A model generated the notes under the pieces. It ran no database searches and was not told the DNA's origin. It worked only from the letters and a program-made list of their open reading frames with translations. The translations under genes and the position numbers were made by a program. A stretch of DNA of 64,000 bases from Rhodobacterales bacterium (GTDB lineage: Bacteria > Pseudomonadota > Alphaproteobacteria > Rhodobacterales > Rhodobacteraceae), in the NCBI GenBank assembly GCA_002747325.1, contig PDOZ01000029.1, positions 34,566 through 98,565 of the forward strand. The letters are read 5' to 3'. This document shows, in pieces, positions 9,491 to 17,795 of the stretch. Numbering within the stretch: position 1 is the first letter of the stretch; each line of letters starts with the position of its first letter.

Positions 9491-9967
9491 ATGGCCAAAC
9501 CGAAGGACAACCCCAACTACAAGGTCGTCGCCGAAAACCGGCGCGCCCGCTTCGATTACGCCATCGAAGAGGATATCGAATGCGGCATGGTCCTGATGGG
9601 CTCCGAGGTCAAATCCCTGCGCAGCGGCAGCGCCAACATCGCCGAAAGCTACGCCGAAGTCGAAAACGGCGAGCTATGGCTGGTCAATTCCTACATCGCC
9701 CCCTACGCGCAAGCCAAAACCTGGGGCCACGAAGAGCGCCGCCGCCGCAAATTGCTCGCCTCCAAACGCGAGCTGTCGCACATGTGGAACGCGACCCAAC
9801 GCAAGGGTATGACCCTCGTTCCCATCGTGCTGTATTTCAACCATAAAGGCCTCGCCAAAATCAAAATCGGCATCGCCAAAGGTAAAAAACACCACGACAA
9901 ACGTGCTGACGCCGCCAAACAAGACTGGCGCAAACAACAGGCCCGCCTGCTCAAAGCAAGGCACTAA
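9491..9967 (+). CDS. smpB: SsrA-binding protein SmpB
   Basis: SmpB binds tmRNA and rescues stalled ribosomes by trans-translation. The 158-residue protein has the family blocks [27 protein letters not shown] and the basic C-terminal tail rich in Lys, Gln and Arg. It follows dapA closely, an arrangement common in alphaproteobacteria. No ssrA gene is visible in the window. A second ribosome-rescue factor, arfB, is encoded at 34.6 kb. Confidence 0.97.
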   Translation: MAKPKDNPNYKVVAENRRARFDYAIEEDIECGMVLMGSEVKSLRSGSANIAESYAEVENGELWLVNSYIAPYAQAKTWGHEERRRRKLLASKRELSHMWNATQRKGMTLVPIVLYFNHKGLAKIKIGIAKGKKHHDKRADAAKQDWRKQQARLLKARH

Positions 9968-10012
9968 AGCCATTTCTTCTTAGAAAAAATACTCCCGCCG
10001 GAGGCCAGCGGC

Positions 10013-10912
10013 CTAGCCAACCCGCGCAGGCAGATCGAAACCGCGCAAAAACGCTTCCTGATCCATCGCCCGCTTGCCGGGCCGTTGTGCGCGCAGGACC
10101 TCAATCGCCCCCTCGCCGCAGCAAATGGTAAACGGCGCGCGGATTTCCCCCGGCGTCCCCGCCACATCCGCCAAACGACAGCAATGCAGCTTCACCCGCT
10201 CACCACCCATCTGCACCCAGGCACCCGGAAACGGCGACAAGCCCCGGATCAACCGATCCACCTGCACCGCAGGCAGGCTCCAATCAATCTCCGCCTCCGC
10301 CTTGTCGACCTTATGCGCATAAGTAACGCCCTCTTCCGGCTGCACCTGCGGCTCAAGCGCATCCAACCGTGACAGAACATCCACAATCATCCGCCCGCCC
10401 ATCTGCGACAGCCGGTCATGCAACGCGCCCGTGGTCTCCTCCGGCCCGATCCCCGTCGCCTCGCGGAGCAGCACCGGCCCGGTATCCAATCCCGCGTCCA
10501 TCTGCATGATGCAAATGCCGGTTTCCGCATCCCCTTCCATGATCGCGCGATGGATCGGCGCTGCCCCGCGCCAGCGCGGCAACAAAGACGCATGAATGTT
10601 CAAACACCCCCGCTTCGGCGCGTCCAGAACCGCCTGCGGCAAAATCAACCCATAGGCCACAACAACCGCAACATCCGCCTCAAGCGCAGCAAATTCCGCC
10701 TGTTCTGCGGCGCCCTTCAATGACACCGGATGGCGCACATCAAGCCCCAATTCCAAAGCCCGCGCATGCACCGGCCCCGGACGCAGCGCCTTGCCCCGTC
10801 CCGCCCGACGCGGCGGCTGCGTATAAACACACACAACCTCATGCCCCGCCGCAACCAGTGCCTCCAAAGCCGGAACGGAAAAATCCGGCGTGCCCATGAA
10901 CACAACTTTCAT
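10013..10912 (-). CDS. fmt: Methionyl-tRNA formyltransferase
   Basis: Fmt formylates initiator Met-tRNA using 10-formyl-tetrahydrofolate. The 299-residue protein has the catalytic triad equivalents Asn105, His107 (in [13 protein letters not shown]) and Asp143 (in GLDTGPVLL), plus the C-terminal OB-like domain. The start overlaps the stop of the deformylase-like gene as ATGA, so it is the last gene of a translationally coupled def, def-like, fmt operon. Confidence 0.96.
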   Translation of the reverse strand: MKVVFMGTPDFSVPALEALVAAGHEVVCVYTQPPRRAGRGKALRPGPVHARALELGLDVRHPVSLKGAAEQAEFAALEADVAVVVAYGLILPQAVLDAPKRGCLNIHASLLPRWRGAAPIHRAIMEGDAETGICIMQMDAGLDTGPVLLREATGIGPEETTGALHDRLSQMGGRMIVDVLSRLDALEPQVQPEEGVTYAHKVDKAEAEIDWSLPAVQVDRLIRGLSPFPGAWVQMGGERVKLHCCRLADVAGTPGEIRAPFTICCGEGAIEVLRAQRPGKRAMDQEAFLRGFDLPARVG

Positions 10913-11403
10913 CGCTTCTTCGCCGCCTTTTTCAACAACATATCCCGCTTGGTCTTCGACAGATGGTCGAAATACATCTTACCCGCCAAGTGATCGATCT
11001 GGTGCTGCACCGAGGTGGCCCAAAGCCCGACAAAATCGCGCTCCTCCACCGCACCCTGCGCATTGAGAAACCGCACCGTTACCGCGCGCGGACGCGAAAT
11101 AACCGCGGAAACACCGGGCAGATTCGGGCTGGCCTCCTCATGCTCCGACAGCTTCACCGAAGCGTGCAGCACTTCCGGGTTGGCCATGCAAATCGCCTGC
11201 CCGCGCGCGTCTGACGCATCCACAACCGCCAGCCGCTGCATGATCCCCAACTGCACCGCCGCCAGCCCAACACCGAGCATCGCGTCCATCGCATAGATCA
11301 TCTCGTCCCAAATGGCGCGGGTCTCATCCGTGATCTCCGCCACATCCGCCGCCGCCATGCGCAATCGCCTGTCGGGCCAGAGCAGGAAAGGCCGATGCTT
11401 CAT
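10909..11403 (-). CDS. Peptide deformylase-like protein, catalytic residues lost
   Basis: The 164-residue protein is clearly a deformylase homologue: motif 1 is GVGLAAVQ (residues 44-51) and motif 3 is QHQIDH. However, the catalytic Glu of the usual HEIDH is Gln135, and motif 2 EGCLS reads EASPN, so the metal-binding Cys is replaced by Ser92. Only the two histidines of the metal site remain. It should not deformylate by the standard mechanism. It lies between a fully canonical def and fmt and overlaps both by four bases, so it is cotranslated with them. It may be a regulatory or ribosome-associated paralogue, but this is inference. Confidence 0.88.
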   Translation of the reverse strand: MKHRPFLLWPDRRLRMAAADVAEITDETRAIWDEMIYAMDAMLGVGLAAVQLGIMQRLAVVDASDARGQAICMANPEVLHASVKLSEHEEASPNLPGVSAVISRPRAVTVRFLNAQGAVEERDFVGLWATSVQHQIDHLAGKMYFDHLSKTKRDMLLKKAAKKR

Positions 11404-11921
11404 ATCCGCGCCCGTTCGCGCTTCAGTTTCTGCGATTTGCGCGTCATCATCTGCCGCTTCATGGCGCCCAGATAGTCGATGAACAACTTGCCGTTCAGAT
11501 GGTCGATCTCATGCTGCAACACCGTCGCCCAAAGCCCGTCAAAATCACGCTCCTGCTCGTTGCCCTTGGTATCGACCCAGCGCACCCGAACCTCCGCCGG
11601 GCGCGTCACTTCGGCAAATTGCTCCGGGATCGACAAGCAGCCTTCCTCGTAAACGCTGGTCTCGTCCGAGGACAATACCACCTCCGGGTTAAACATCACG
11701 ATCGGCTCCGGCGTCGCCTCCGGGTCGCGCTGCGCATCCGCCACAATCAGCCGGTCCAAAACCCCAACCTGCGGCGCCGCCAGCCCGATCCCCGGCGCGT
11801 CATACATGGTCTCCAACATATCCTCCGCCAACGCCAACAGCGCATCGGACAGATCGGGAACGGGCGTGCATACCTTTTTCAGGCGCGGGTCGGGGTGGAT
11901 CAGAATAGGGCGTATCGTCAT
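11400..11921 (-). CDS. def: Peptide deformylase
   Basis: This is the active deformylase that removes the N-formyl group from nascent proteins. All three motifs are intact: GIGLAAPQ (residues 44-51), EEGCLS with metal ligand Cys95, and QHEIDH with His137, Glu138 and His141. I chose MTIRPILIHPDPRL as the start because it matches the family N terminus; the open frame upstream is a shadow of the divergent gene region. It is the first gene of the def, def-like, fmt operon. Confidence 0.97.
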   Translation of the reverse strand: MTIRPILIHPDPRLKKVCTPVPDLSDALLALAEDMLETMYDAPGIGLAAPQVGVLDRLIVADAQRDPEATPEPIVMFNPEVVLSSDETSVYEEGCLSIPEQFAEVTRPAEVRVRWVDTKGNEQERDFDGLWATVLQHEIDHLNGKLFIDYLGAMKRQMMTRKSQKLKRERARI

Positions 11922-12017
11922 GCGTTTCACATAGGTGAAGCCGCCCCGGCAATCAATCCCGAACCCGGCCTTGCGCCGGGCGGCAAGCCGGGTAATCTGC
12001 GCGCAAAGGAGATACCC

Positions 12018-13190
12018 ATGCCCAATTTTGACACCCCTATCAATCGCATCGGCACCAATTCCCTGAAATGGGACATGATGGAAGCACGTTACGGCGTGTC
12101 GCCCAAAGACGGCTTGGCCATGTGGGTGGCGGATATGGATTTTGAGGCCGCGCCCGTGATTCGCGAGGCGCTGCAAAACATGGTTAACGGCGGCATTTAC
12201 GCCTATCCCGGCGCCGATGACGCCTACCGCGGGGCGATCCAATGGTGGATGCAAACGCGGCACGGCTGGACCGTCGATCCCGGCGATATTTTCACCACTG
12301 CTGGCGTGGTAAACGGCGTCGGCATGTGCCTGCACGCCTTCACCGAACCGGGCGACGGCATCGTTCTGACCACCCCGGTCTACCACGCCTTCGCCAGCAC
12401 CATCACCGCCGCCGGGCGCGAAGTTACCGAATGCGCGTTAACCAACAATGCCGGGCATTACGAGATGGATTTCGAGCGCTGGGAAACGGAACTGACCGGG
12501 CGTGAAACCATGTTCGTGCTTTGCTCGCCGCATAATCCCGGCGGACGGGTCTGGACGCGCGAGGAACTGGAAGGTGTTGTCGATTTCTGCGCCAAACACG
12601 ATCTGATTCTTGTTTCCGACGAGATCCACCACGACCTGACCATGCCCGGCCAAACCCATATCCCCATGGCCAATATCGAAGGCGCCGCCGAACGCCTCAT
12701 CATGCTGAGCGCCGCGACCAAAACCTTCAATATCGCGGGCGGACAAACCGGCAATGCGATTATTTCCAATCCCAAACTGCGCGCCCGCTTCGCCAAGGCC
12801 GTGGCTGGGATCGGTCTCAATGCCAACAGCTTCGGCCTGACCCTGACGCGGGCAGCTTATTCGCCAGAAGGCGCGGAATGGGTCGACGCGCTGCGCGGCT
12901 ATATTGACGGCAACCGCAAAGCGTTCGACGCCGGTATCGCCGCCATTCCCGGCCTCAAAAGCATGGCGCTGGAAGCAACCTATCTCTCCTGGGTCGATTT
13001 TAGCGATACCGGCATGGAGCCAGCGGAAATGAACGCCCGCGTGGCGAAAGAAGCGCGCATCGCCGCCAATCACGGCGCAACCTTCGGCAAGGGCGGCGAA
13101 ACCTTCCTGCGCTTCAACCTCGCGACCCAGCGCGCACGGATCGAAGAAGCGGTTACACGCCTGCAAAAAGCCTTCGCCGACCTGCAATGA
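12018..13190 (+). CDS. PatB/MalY-type C-S lyase (PLP-dependent aminotransferase fold)
   Basis: The 390-residue protein belongs to the MalY/PatB group of fold-type I PLP enzymes, which usually act as cystathionine beta-lyases or related C-S lyases. Markers are MWVADMDFEAAP near the N terminus, SPHNPGGRVWTREEL, VSDEIHHDL and the PLP lysine in SAATKTFN (Lys235). The start follows AAAGGAG. The next gene, an L,D-transpeptidase, starts inside the stop codon (ATGA), so the two are translationally coupled. Confidence 0.88.
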   Translation: MPNFDTPINRIGTNSLKWDMMEARYGVSPKDGLAMWVADMDFEAAPVIREALQNMVNGGIYAYPGADDAYRGAIQWWMQTRHGWTVDPGDIFTTAGVVNGVGMCLHAFTEPGDGIVLTTPVYHAFASTITAAGREVTECALTNNAGHYEMDFERWETELTGRETMFVLCSPHNPGGRVWTREELEGVVDFCAKHDLILVSDEIHHDLTMPGQTHIPMANIEGAAERLIMLSAATKTFNIAGGQTGNAIISNPKLRARFAKAVAGIGLNANSFGLTLTRAAYSPEGAEWVDALRGYIDGNRKAFDAGIAAIPGLKSMALEATYLSWVDFSDTGMEPAEMNARVAKEARIAANHGATFGKGGETFLRFNLATQRARIEEAVTRLQKAFADLQ

Positions 13191-13711
13191 AACAGGCCGC
13201 GAAGGTCTTTGCGCGCCTGTCGCTGCTCGCCCTGTTCGCGGGGCTTGCGGTGATTCTATACCGGCAAACGCCCCCGGAAGAGCCGCCTCTGACCGCACCG
13301 ATCGACCGCATTCTGATCGAAAAATCCGCCCGGAAAATGACCGTGTTCCGCGACGGGGTAGCGCTCAAGACATATCGCATCGCGCTGGGGTTCGCTCCGG
13401 TGGGCGACAAGGTCCGGCAAGGCGACGGGCGCACCCCGGAGGGCGTTTTCCGCATCAACCGACGCAACCCGAACAGCGCTTTTCACCTGTCGCTGGGGCT
13501 GGATTATCCGCAACCCGAAGACATCGCGCGCGCCGAGGCCGGCGGCTATTCCCCCGGCGGCGACATCTTCATTCACGGCCAGCAAAACGGGCGCGGCGCC
13601 ATCACGCTGGCATATGACTGGACCGCCGGTTGCATCGCCGTTTCTGACAAGGAAATCCAAGAGTTATGGGAATTTACCCCCATCGGAACGGAAGTCGAAA
13701 TCCGCCCATAG
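13187..13711 (+). CDS. L,D-transpeptidase family (YkuD) protein
   Basis: The 174-residue protein has an N-terminal membrane anchor or signal (residues 8-25) and a YkuD domain. The catalytic region has His130 in IFIHGQQ and the nucleophile Cys149 in TAGCIAVS. Such enzymes cross-link peptidoglycan or attach proteins to it in the periplasm. The family's usual SHGC is TAGC here, which occurs in the shorter murein L,D-transpeptidase subgroup. It is coupled to the upstream lyase gene. Confidence 0.88.
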   Translation: MKQAAKVFARLSLLALFAGLAVILYRQTPPEEPPLTAPIDRILIEKSARKMTVFRDGVALKTYRIALGFAPVGDKVRQGDGRTPEGVFRINRRNPNSAFHLSLGLDYPQPEDIARAEAGGYSPGGDIFIHGQQNGRGAITLAYDWTAGCIAVSDKEIQELWEFTPIGTEVEIRP

Positions 13712-13720
13712 CGGCTCCCC

Positions 13721-13753
13721 AAAAAGACAAACCCCCGAGCTTTCGCCGGGGGT
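13721..13753 (-). terminator. Rho-independent terminator of rpsU
   Basis: ACCCCCG (13731-13737) pairs with CGGGGGT (13747-13753) around a nine-base loop. Read on the minus strand, the stem is followed by TTTGTCTTTTT. It can serve rpsU and may also stop the convergent L,D-transpeptidase transcript. Confidence 0.75.
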
Positions 13754-13785
13754 CGCCAATGCTTTAAAAGCCAAAACGGATGGTC

Positions 13786-13992
13786 TTAGAGAAGACCCTC
13801 ACGCTGCGCCTTTTTGCGCGCCAGTTTCCGCGCGCGGCGGATGGCTTCAGCTTTTTCGCGTGCGCGCTTGATCGAGGGCTTCTCGAAATGCTGCCGAAGC
13901 TTCATTTCGCGGAAGACGCCCTCACGCTGCAACTTCTTCTTCAGGGCACGAAGGGCCTGATCGACGTTGTTATCGCGAACCGATACCTGCAT
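13786..13992 (-). CDS. rpsU: 30S ribosomal protein S21
   Basis: The 68-residue, strongly basic protein begins [20 protein letters not shown], a standard bS21 N terminus, and ends in an Arg/Lys-rich tail. S21 helps initiation by stabilising mRNA pairing on the 30S subunit. It stands alone between two convergent or divergent neighbours and has its own terminator. Confidence 0.97.
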   Translation of the reverse strand: MQVSVRDNNVDQALRALKKKLQREGVFREMKLRQHFEKPSIKRAREKAEAIRRARKLARKKAQREGLL

Positions 13993-14098
13993 GTGGTGTC
14001 ACCACCTTTCTAAGTTGGATTTGCAAGATTGCAGGAGCCGTCCGCTTAACAGACGGATTGGTGCTTGTCCAGAGTGTCGCGGGATGCGAAACAGGGGC

Positions 14099-14761
14099 AT
14101 GACACAGGATATGACCCGCGAAGAGTTCCTCGAAGCATCCCTTGGCCACGCGCTGTTCGATGGCTGGAGCGAAGCCACCATCGCCCTCGCCGCCACCGAT
14201 CTCGGCATGGATATTGCCGCCGCCCGCGCCCTGTTTCCGCGCGGTCCGGTCGATCTGGCGCTGGAATATCACCGCTCTGGCGACCGGGCGCTGGAAGCGA
14301 TGCTGGCGACCGAAGACCTCTCGGAAATGAAGGTGCGCGAGCGCATCACCCATGCGGTGAAAACCCGGCTTTTGCTCTCTGATCGCGACCTCGTGCGCAA
14401 CGGGTTTGCCCTGTTCGCCCTGCCGCAAAACGCCGCCACCGGCTCGAAGGCGCTTTGGGGCACCTCCGATCTGATCTGGCGCACGCTGGGTGATCCCTCG
14501 CGCGATATCAACTGGTATACCAAACGCGCCACCCTTTCCGCCGTGATCTCTTCGACCGTGCTATACTGGCTCGGCGATGACAGCGAGGGGCAGGCGAAAA
14601 CCTGGGACTTCCTTGATCGGCGCATTGAAAATGTGATGCAGTTCGAGCGCTTCAAGTCGAAGGTTAAATCCAGCCCCTTCGGGCGCGCCTTCGATGCGGG
14701 GCCGGGGCGGCTGGCCGGGTTGGTCAGTGCGCCAAAATCGGCACAGGAGGACGCGAAATGA
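14099..14761 (+). CDS. COQ9 family ubiquinone biosynthesis protein
   Basis: The 220-residue protein matches the COQ9 family: an N-terminal TetR-like helical fold and the C-terminal block TSDLIWRTLGDPSRDINWYTKRATLSA-type, of which DINWYTKR is diagnostic. COQ9 is a lipid-binding helper of the COQ7 hydroxylase in ubiquinone synthesis. I chose the start MTQDMTREEFLEASL; a further ATG four codons later is also possible. The stop overlaps the next start (ATGA). Confidence 0.9.
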   Translation: MTQDMTREEFLEASLGHALFDGWSEATIALAATDLGMDIAAARALFPRGPVDLALEYHRSGDRALEAMLATEDLSEMKVRERITHAVKTRLLLSDRDLVRNGFALFALPQNAATGSKALWGTSDLIWRTLGDPSRDINWYTKRATLSAVISSTVLYWLGDDSEGQAKTWDFLDRRIENVMQFERFKSKVKSSPFGRAFDAGPGRLAGLVSAPKSAQEDAK

Positions 14762-15750
14762 GCTTACCCGACACCATGCGCGCCATCGAGATCAGCGAGC
14801 CGGGCGGACCGGAGGTTCTGCGTCTGTGTGAGCGCCCGGTGCCCGCGCCCGAACAGGGCGAAATCCTGATCCGGCTGGCCCATGCCGGGGTGAACCGCCC
14901 CGACGCGCTGCAACGCGCCGGGTCTTACGCGCCGCCCCCGACCGCCTCTGACCTGCCCGGTCTTGAGGGTGCGGGGGAGGTGGTCGCGGTTGGTCCCGAC
15001 GTGAGCGAGTGGCAGCCCGGCGATCTGGTCTGCGCGCTGTTGCCCGGCGGCGGCTATGCCGAATATGTCACCTGCCCCGCCGCCCATGCCCTGCCGGTTC
15101 CCGAGGGCATGAACCTCAGACAAGCCGCCTGCCTGCCCGAGACTTTCTTCACCGTCTGGTCCAACGTCTTCATGCGCGGCGGGCTTCAAGCGGGCGAGCG
15201 GTTTTTGGTGCATGGCGGCTCCTCCGGCATCGGCACCACCGCCATCCAACTCGCCAACCATTTCGGCGCCCGCGTCTTCGCGACCGCCGGTTCGGCGGAG
15301 AAATGCGCCGCCTGTGTTGATCTGGGCGCCGAACGCGCGATCAACTACCGCGAGGAGGATTTCGGCGCGGTGCTGAAAGCGGAAGGCGGGGCCAATCTGA
15401 TCCTCGACATGGTCGGTGGCTCCTATATCGAACGCAACATCCGCGCCCTCGCCGTCGAAGGGCGCATGGTGCATATCGCTTTCCTTGAGGGGCCAAAGGC
15501 GGAGATCAACTTCGCCCTGATCATGGCCAAGCGCCTGACCATCACCGGCTCAACCCTGCGCCCGCAATCCGACGCCGCCAAGGCCGAAATCGCCGATGCA
15601 TTGCGCAAAAAGGTCTGGCCGCTGCTCGACGCGGGCCGCATCGCGCCGGTCATGGATCAGAGCTTCTCGCTGGCAGACGCCGAGCGCGCCCATGCCCGCA
15701 TGGAAAGCTCCGCTCATATCGGTAAAATCGTCCTTGATATTCAGGAGTAA
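14758..15750 (+). CDS. NAD(P)H-quinone oxidoreductase, zeta-crystallin/PIG3 type
   Basis: The 330-residue zinc-free medium-chain dehydrogenase has the GroES-like N-terminal domain (HAGVNRPDALQRAG) and the NADPH-binding motif VHGGSSGIGTTAIQLA. No structural zinc cysteine cluster is present, as expected for quinone oxidoreductases. It starts inside the COQ9 stop codon, and quinone metabolism links the two. The exact substrate is unknown. Confidence 0.88.
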   Translation: MSLPDTMRAIEISEPGGPEVLRLCERPVPAPEQGEILIRLAHAGVNRPDALQRAGSYAPPPTASDLPGLEGAGEVVAVGPDVSEWQPGDLVCALLPGGGYAEYVTCPAAHALPVPEGMNLRQAACLPETFFTVWSNVFMRGGLQAGERFLVHGGSSGIGTTAIQLANHFGARVFATAGSAEKCAACVDLGAERAINYREEDFGAVLKAEGGANLILDMVGGSYIERNIRALAVEGRMVHIAFLEGPKAEINFALIMAKRLTITGSTLRPQSDAAKAEIADALRKKVWPLLDAGRIAPVMDQSFSLADAERAHARMESSAHIGKIVLDIQE

Positions 15751-15756
15751 CCCGCC

Positions 15757-16146
15757 ATGACCCCGTGGATCCTCGCCGTTCTCGCCATCTATTTCGTGCA
15801 GACCTTCCTGCCCTCCATCACCCGTGCCATGACGCATGAAAAAACGCAGTTGCAGTATCTGCGCGGCACGCGTGACGACCGCCCGGAAACGCCGGTTCTG
15901 ACCGCCCGCATGGAACGCGCGCAGAAGAATATGATGGAAGCGCTGCCGATCTTTCTGCCCCTCGCCCTGCTGCTGGAAATGCAGGGCATTACCGGGGGCT
16001 TGGCCACGGCTGGCGCCGCGACTTTCACCTTCGCCCGCCTGCTCTATCCGGCGGGATATGCCTCCCCCTGGCCGCTCCTGCGCTCCGCCATCTGGACCGT
16101 CGGCCATATCGGACTGGGAATCATGGTCTGGGCGTTGCTGGCTTAA
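15757..16146 (+). CDS. MAPEG family membrane protein
   Basis: The 129-residue protein has four hydrophobic segments and the family stretch ARMERAQKNMMEALPIF. MAPEG proteins are membrane-bound glutathione or eicosanoid-metabolising enzymes; the bacterial members are mostly uncharacterised. It follows the quinone oxidoreductase by six bases and is probably the last gene of the COQ9 operon. It is convergent with the RNase T2 gene, with one base between the stops. Confidence 0.85.
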   Translation: MTPWILAVLAIYFVQTFLPSITRAMTHEKTQLQYLRGTRDDRPETPVLTARMERAQKNMMEALPIFLPLALLLEMQGITGGLATAGAATFTFARLLYPAGYASPWPLLRSAIWTVGHIGLGIMVWALLA

Positions 16147-16147
16147 G

Positions 16148-16774
16148 TCACCGCGGCTCAAACAACGCGTCCTGCAAGGTGCAGTCACGGATCACCTCCG
16201 GCCCGCAAGTGCGGGGGTGCAAGTCCTTGGTGAGACACAACCGCGCCTCCTGAATATGCCCGGCCTTGCAGGTTACGGTCAGCATATCCGCTTCCCAACC
16301 CGGATTGGCCTCTAAAAACGCCGCTTCAATAACCGATGCGGGCAAGGCATAGGTCTTCTGCGTGCGGTCCAGAACCTCTGGTTTCTGCACCATTTCAAAG
16401 ACTCGACGCGCCATGTCATAATACGCCGCAGGCGCAAGCCCCGAACAAGTGCCGTGTTTTTTCCACTGATACCAAGCCGCGCCGCCCGTGCCGAACAAAT
16501 CCGCCTGCGCGCCGGTCATGCTGCGCGAGGGGGCACGGAAATTGTGGCGGCAATAGGAGGGCCAACCGCGCTCGAATTGCGGCCAAAGCCCGTGCAAAAC
16601 CCAGCCCAGATTGCGCCCGCACTGCTCCGATCCCCGCGCCTCTCCCTCAAGCGCGCACCAGTTGGGCGACCAACTCATCGCCAGCACATAATAGTCAAAT
16701 TCCCCGGCCCGCTCCCCCTTGGCCCAAGCCGCCAGAGGCACACAGAAAAACGCCAGATAGATCAAAAGCCGCAT
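16148..16774 (-). CDS. Ribonuclease T2 family protein
   Basis: The 208-residue secreted RNase has a signal peptide ending near AAWA-KG, the CAS I motif HGLWPQ with His61 and the CAS II motif KKHGTCSG with His107. Several cysteines (in NWCALE, EQCGRN, SYCRHN) suggest disulfides. It should hydrolyse RNA in the periplasm or outside the cell through 2',3'-cyclic intermediates. The gene is divergent from the DUF1013 gene and appears monocistronic. Confidence 0.92.
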   Translation of the reverse strand: MRLLIYLAFFCVPLAAWAKGERAGEFDYYVLAMSWSPNWCALEGEARGSEQCGRNLGWVLHGLWPQFERGWPSYCRHNFRAPSRSMTGAQADLFGTGGAAWYQWKKHGTCSGLAPAAYYDMARRVFEMVQKPEVLDRTQKTYALPASVIEAAFLEANPGWEADMLTVTCKAGHIQEARLCLTKDLHPRTCGPEVIRDCTLQDALFEPR

Positions 16775-16911
16775 TTTCTCTTCCTTTTACCTGTCCCACG
16801 CAGTATATACCCCCCAAGTTTCCCGACAACGGTAACCCGCCAAGCCCCGGCTCGGCCGCCCATTCAGGGCAGGGTGCCGCTATGTGTCGAACGATTTGAA
16901 GGAGGTTCGCG

Positions 16912-17649
16912 ATGAACAAACCGATCATGACCAAGGCCACCGCTGTCTGGCTGGTGGACAATACAACGATCAGCTTCAAACAGATCGCGGATTTCTGCGG
17001 CCTGCATGAGCTGGAAGTGCAGGGCATCGCCGATGGCGACGTGGCTGCGGGCGTCAAGGGTTTCGACCCGATCGCCAATAACCAGCTCACGCAGGAAGAG
17101 ATCGACAAGGCGGAAAAAGACCCGCTGCACAAGCTGAAGCTGAAGTTTTACGCCGCTGCCGTGGGCGAAGAAAAGCGTCGCGGTCCGCGTTACACCCCGT
17201 TGTCGAAGCGTCAGGACCGTCCGAATTCGATCCTCTGGCTGGTCAAGTTTCACCCGGAACTGACCGACGGGCAGATCGCCAAGCTCATCGGCACCACCAA
17301 GCCGACCATTCAGGCGATCCGCGAGCGCACGCATTGGAACATTCAGAACATGGAACCAATCGACCCGGTGGCGCTTGGCCTGTGCAAACAGATCGAGCTG
17401 GATACGGTCGTACAGAAGGCCGCCGCCAAGAAGGCCGCTGAAGGGTCGGTAATGTCGGATGACGAGCGTCGCAAGCTGGTCTCGACCGAGCAGAGCCTCG
17501 CCATGGACGCCGAGCCGAAAATCCCGACCGCCATTGAAGGACTGGAAACCTTCACCCTTACCGCCGACGAACGCGAGAAAGAAGAAGCGACCCCAGACGC
17601 GGAAAGCTTCTTCAACCTGCCCGACGACAGCGACGAAGACGACAAGTAA
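16912..17649 (+). CDS. DUF1013 family regulator (TrcR-type)
   Basis: The 245-residue protein matches DUF1013, a family restricted to alphaproteobacteria that NCBI names cell cycle transcriptional regulator TrcR. It has two helix-turn-helix-like stretches (ISFKQIADFCGLHELEVQ and LTDGQIAKLIGTTKPTIQ) and an acidic C terminus ending in a run of Asp and Glu. A strong AAGGAGG site precedes the ATG. Its role in RNA polymerase or cell-cycle control is known only from relatives. A long palindrome ends the transcription unit. Confidence 0.88.
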   Translation: MNKPIMTKATAVWLVDNTTISFKQIADFCGLHELEVQGIADGDVAAGVKGFDPIANNQLTQEEIDKAEKDPLHKLKLKFYAAAVGEEKRRGPRYTPLSKRQDRPNSILWLVKFHPELTDGQIAKLIGTTKPTIQAIRERTHWNIQNMEPIDPVALGLCKQIELDTVVQKAAAKKAAEGSVMSDDERRKLVSTEQSLAMDAEPKIPTAIEGLETFTLTADEREKEEATPDAESFFNLPDDSDEDDK

Positions 17650-17655
17650 ACGATC

Positions 17656-17795
17656 AAGGCTCCCCTATAGCGAAATCGCTTTAATCTGTATTATCGAGCA
17701 TCAAGATTCACGTTCGAAATCGGCAGGATGCTGACCCCGAGGCAGGGAATTTTGATTCAGATTTAGCGATTTCCGCTCTAAACGGGAGCCTTTTT
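17656..17795. repeat. Long imperfect palindrome A (MITE/REP-like), also a terminator
   Basis: The arms are AAGGCTCCC (17656-17664), AAATCGCT (17673-17680) and AATCTG (17683-17688) on the left, mirrored by CAGATT (17758-17763), AGCGATTT (17765-17772) and GGGAGCCTT (17784-17792) on the right. Five T follow the right arm, so it can act as terminator for the DUF1013 gene. The core CTGTATTATCGAGCATCA (17686-17703) and TGATTCAGATTT (17753-17764) resemble the palindrome at 29.95 kb. Confidence 0.65.

Noticed and set aside
9968..10012. Terminator between smpB and fmt
   Set aside because: Only weak short hairpins (AGGCC-AGC-GGCCT and TTTCT/AGAAA) are visible, without a proper T run next to a stable stem.
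11499..12017. Long upstream extension of the PatB-type gene frame
   Set aside because: The frame is open across the def gene on the other strand, but it is the shadow of def; the start with AAAGGAG at 12018 fits the family.
13993..14098. tRNA-like gene in the rpsU to COQ9 gap
   Set aside because: No T-loop (GTTCGANTC) or acceptor pairing could be found.
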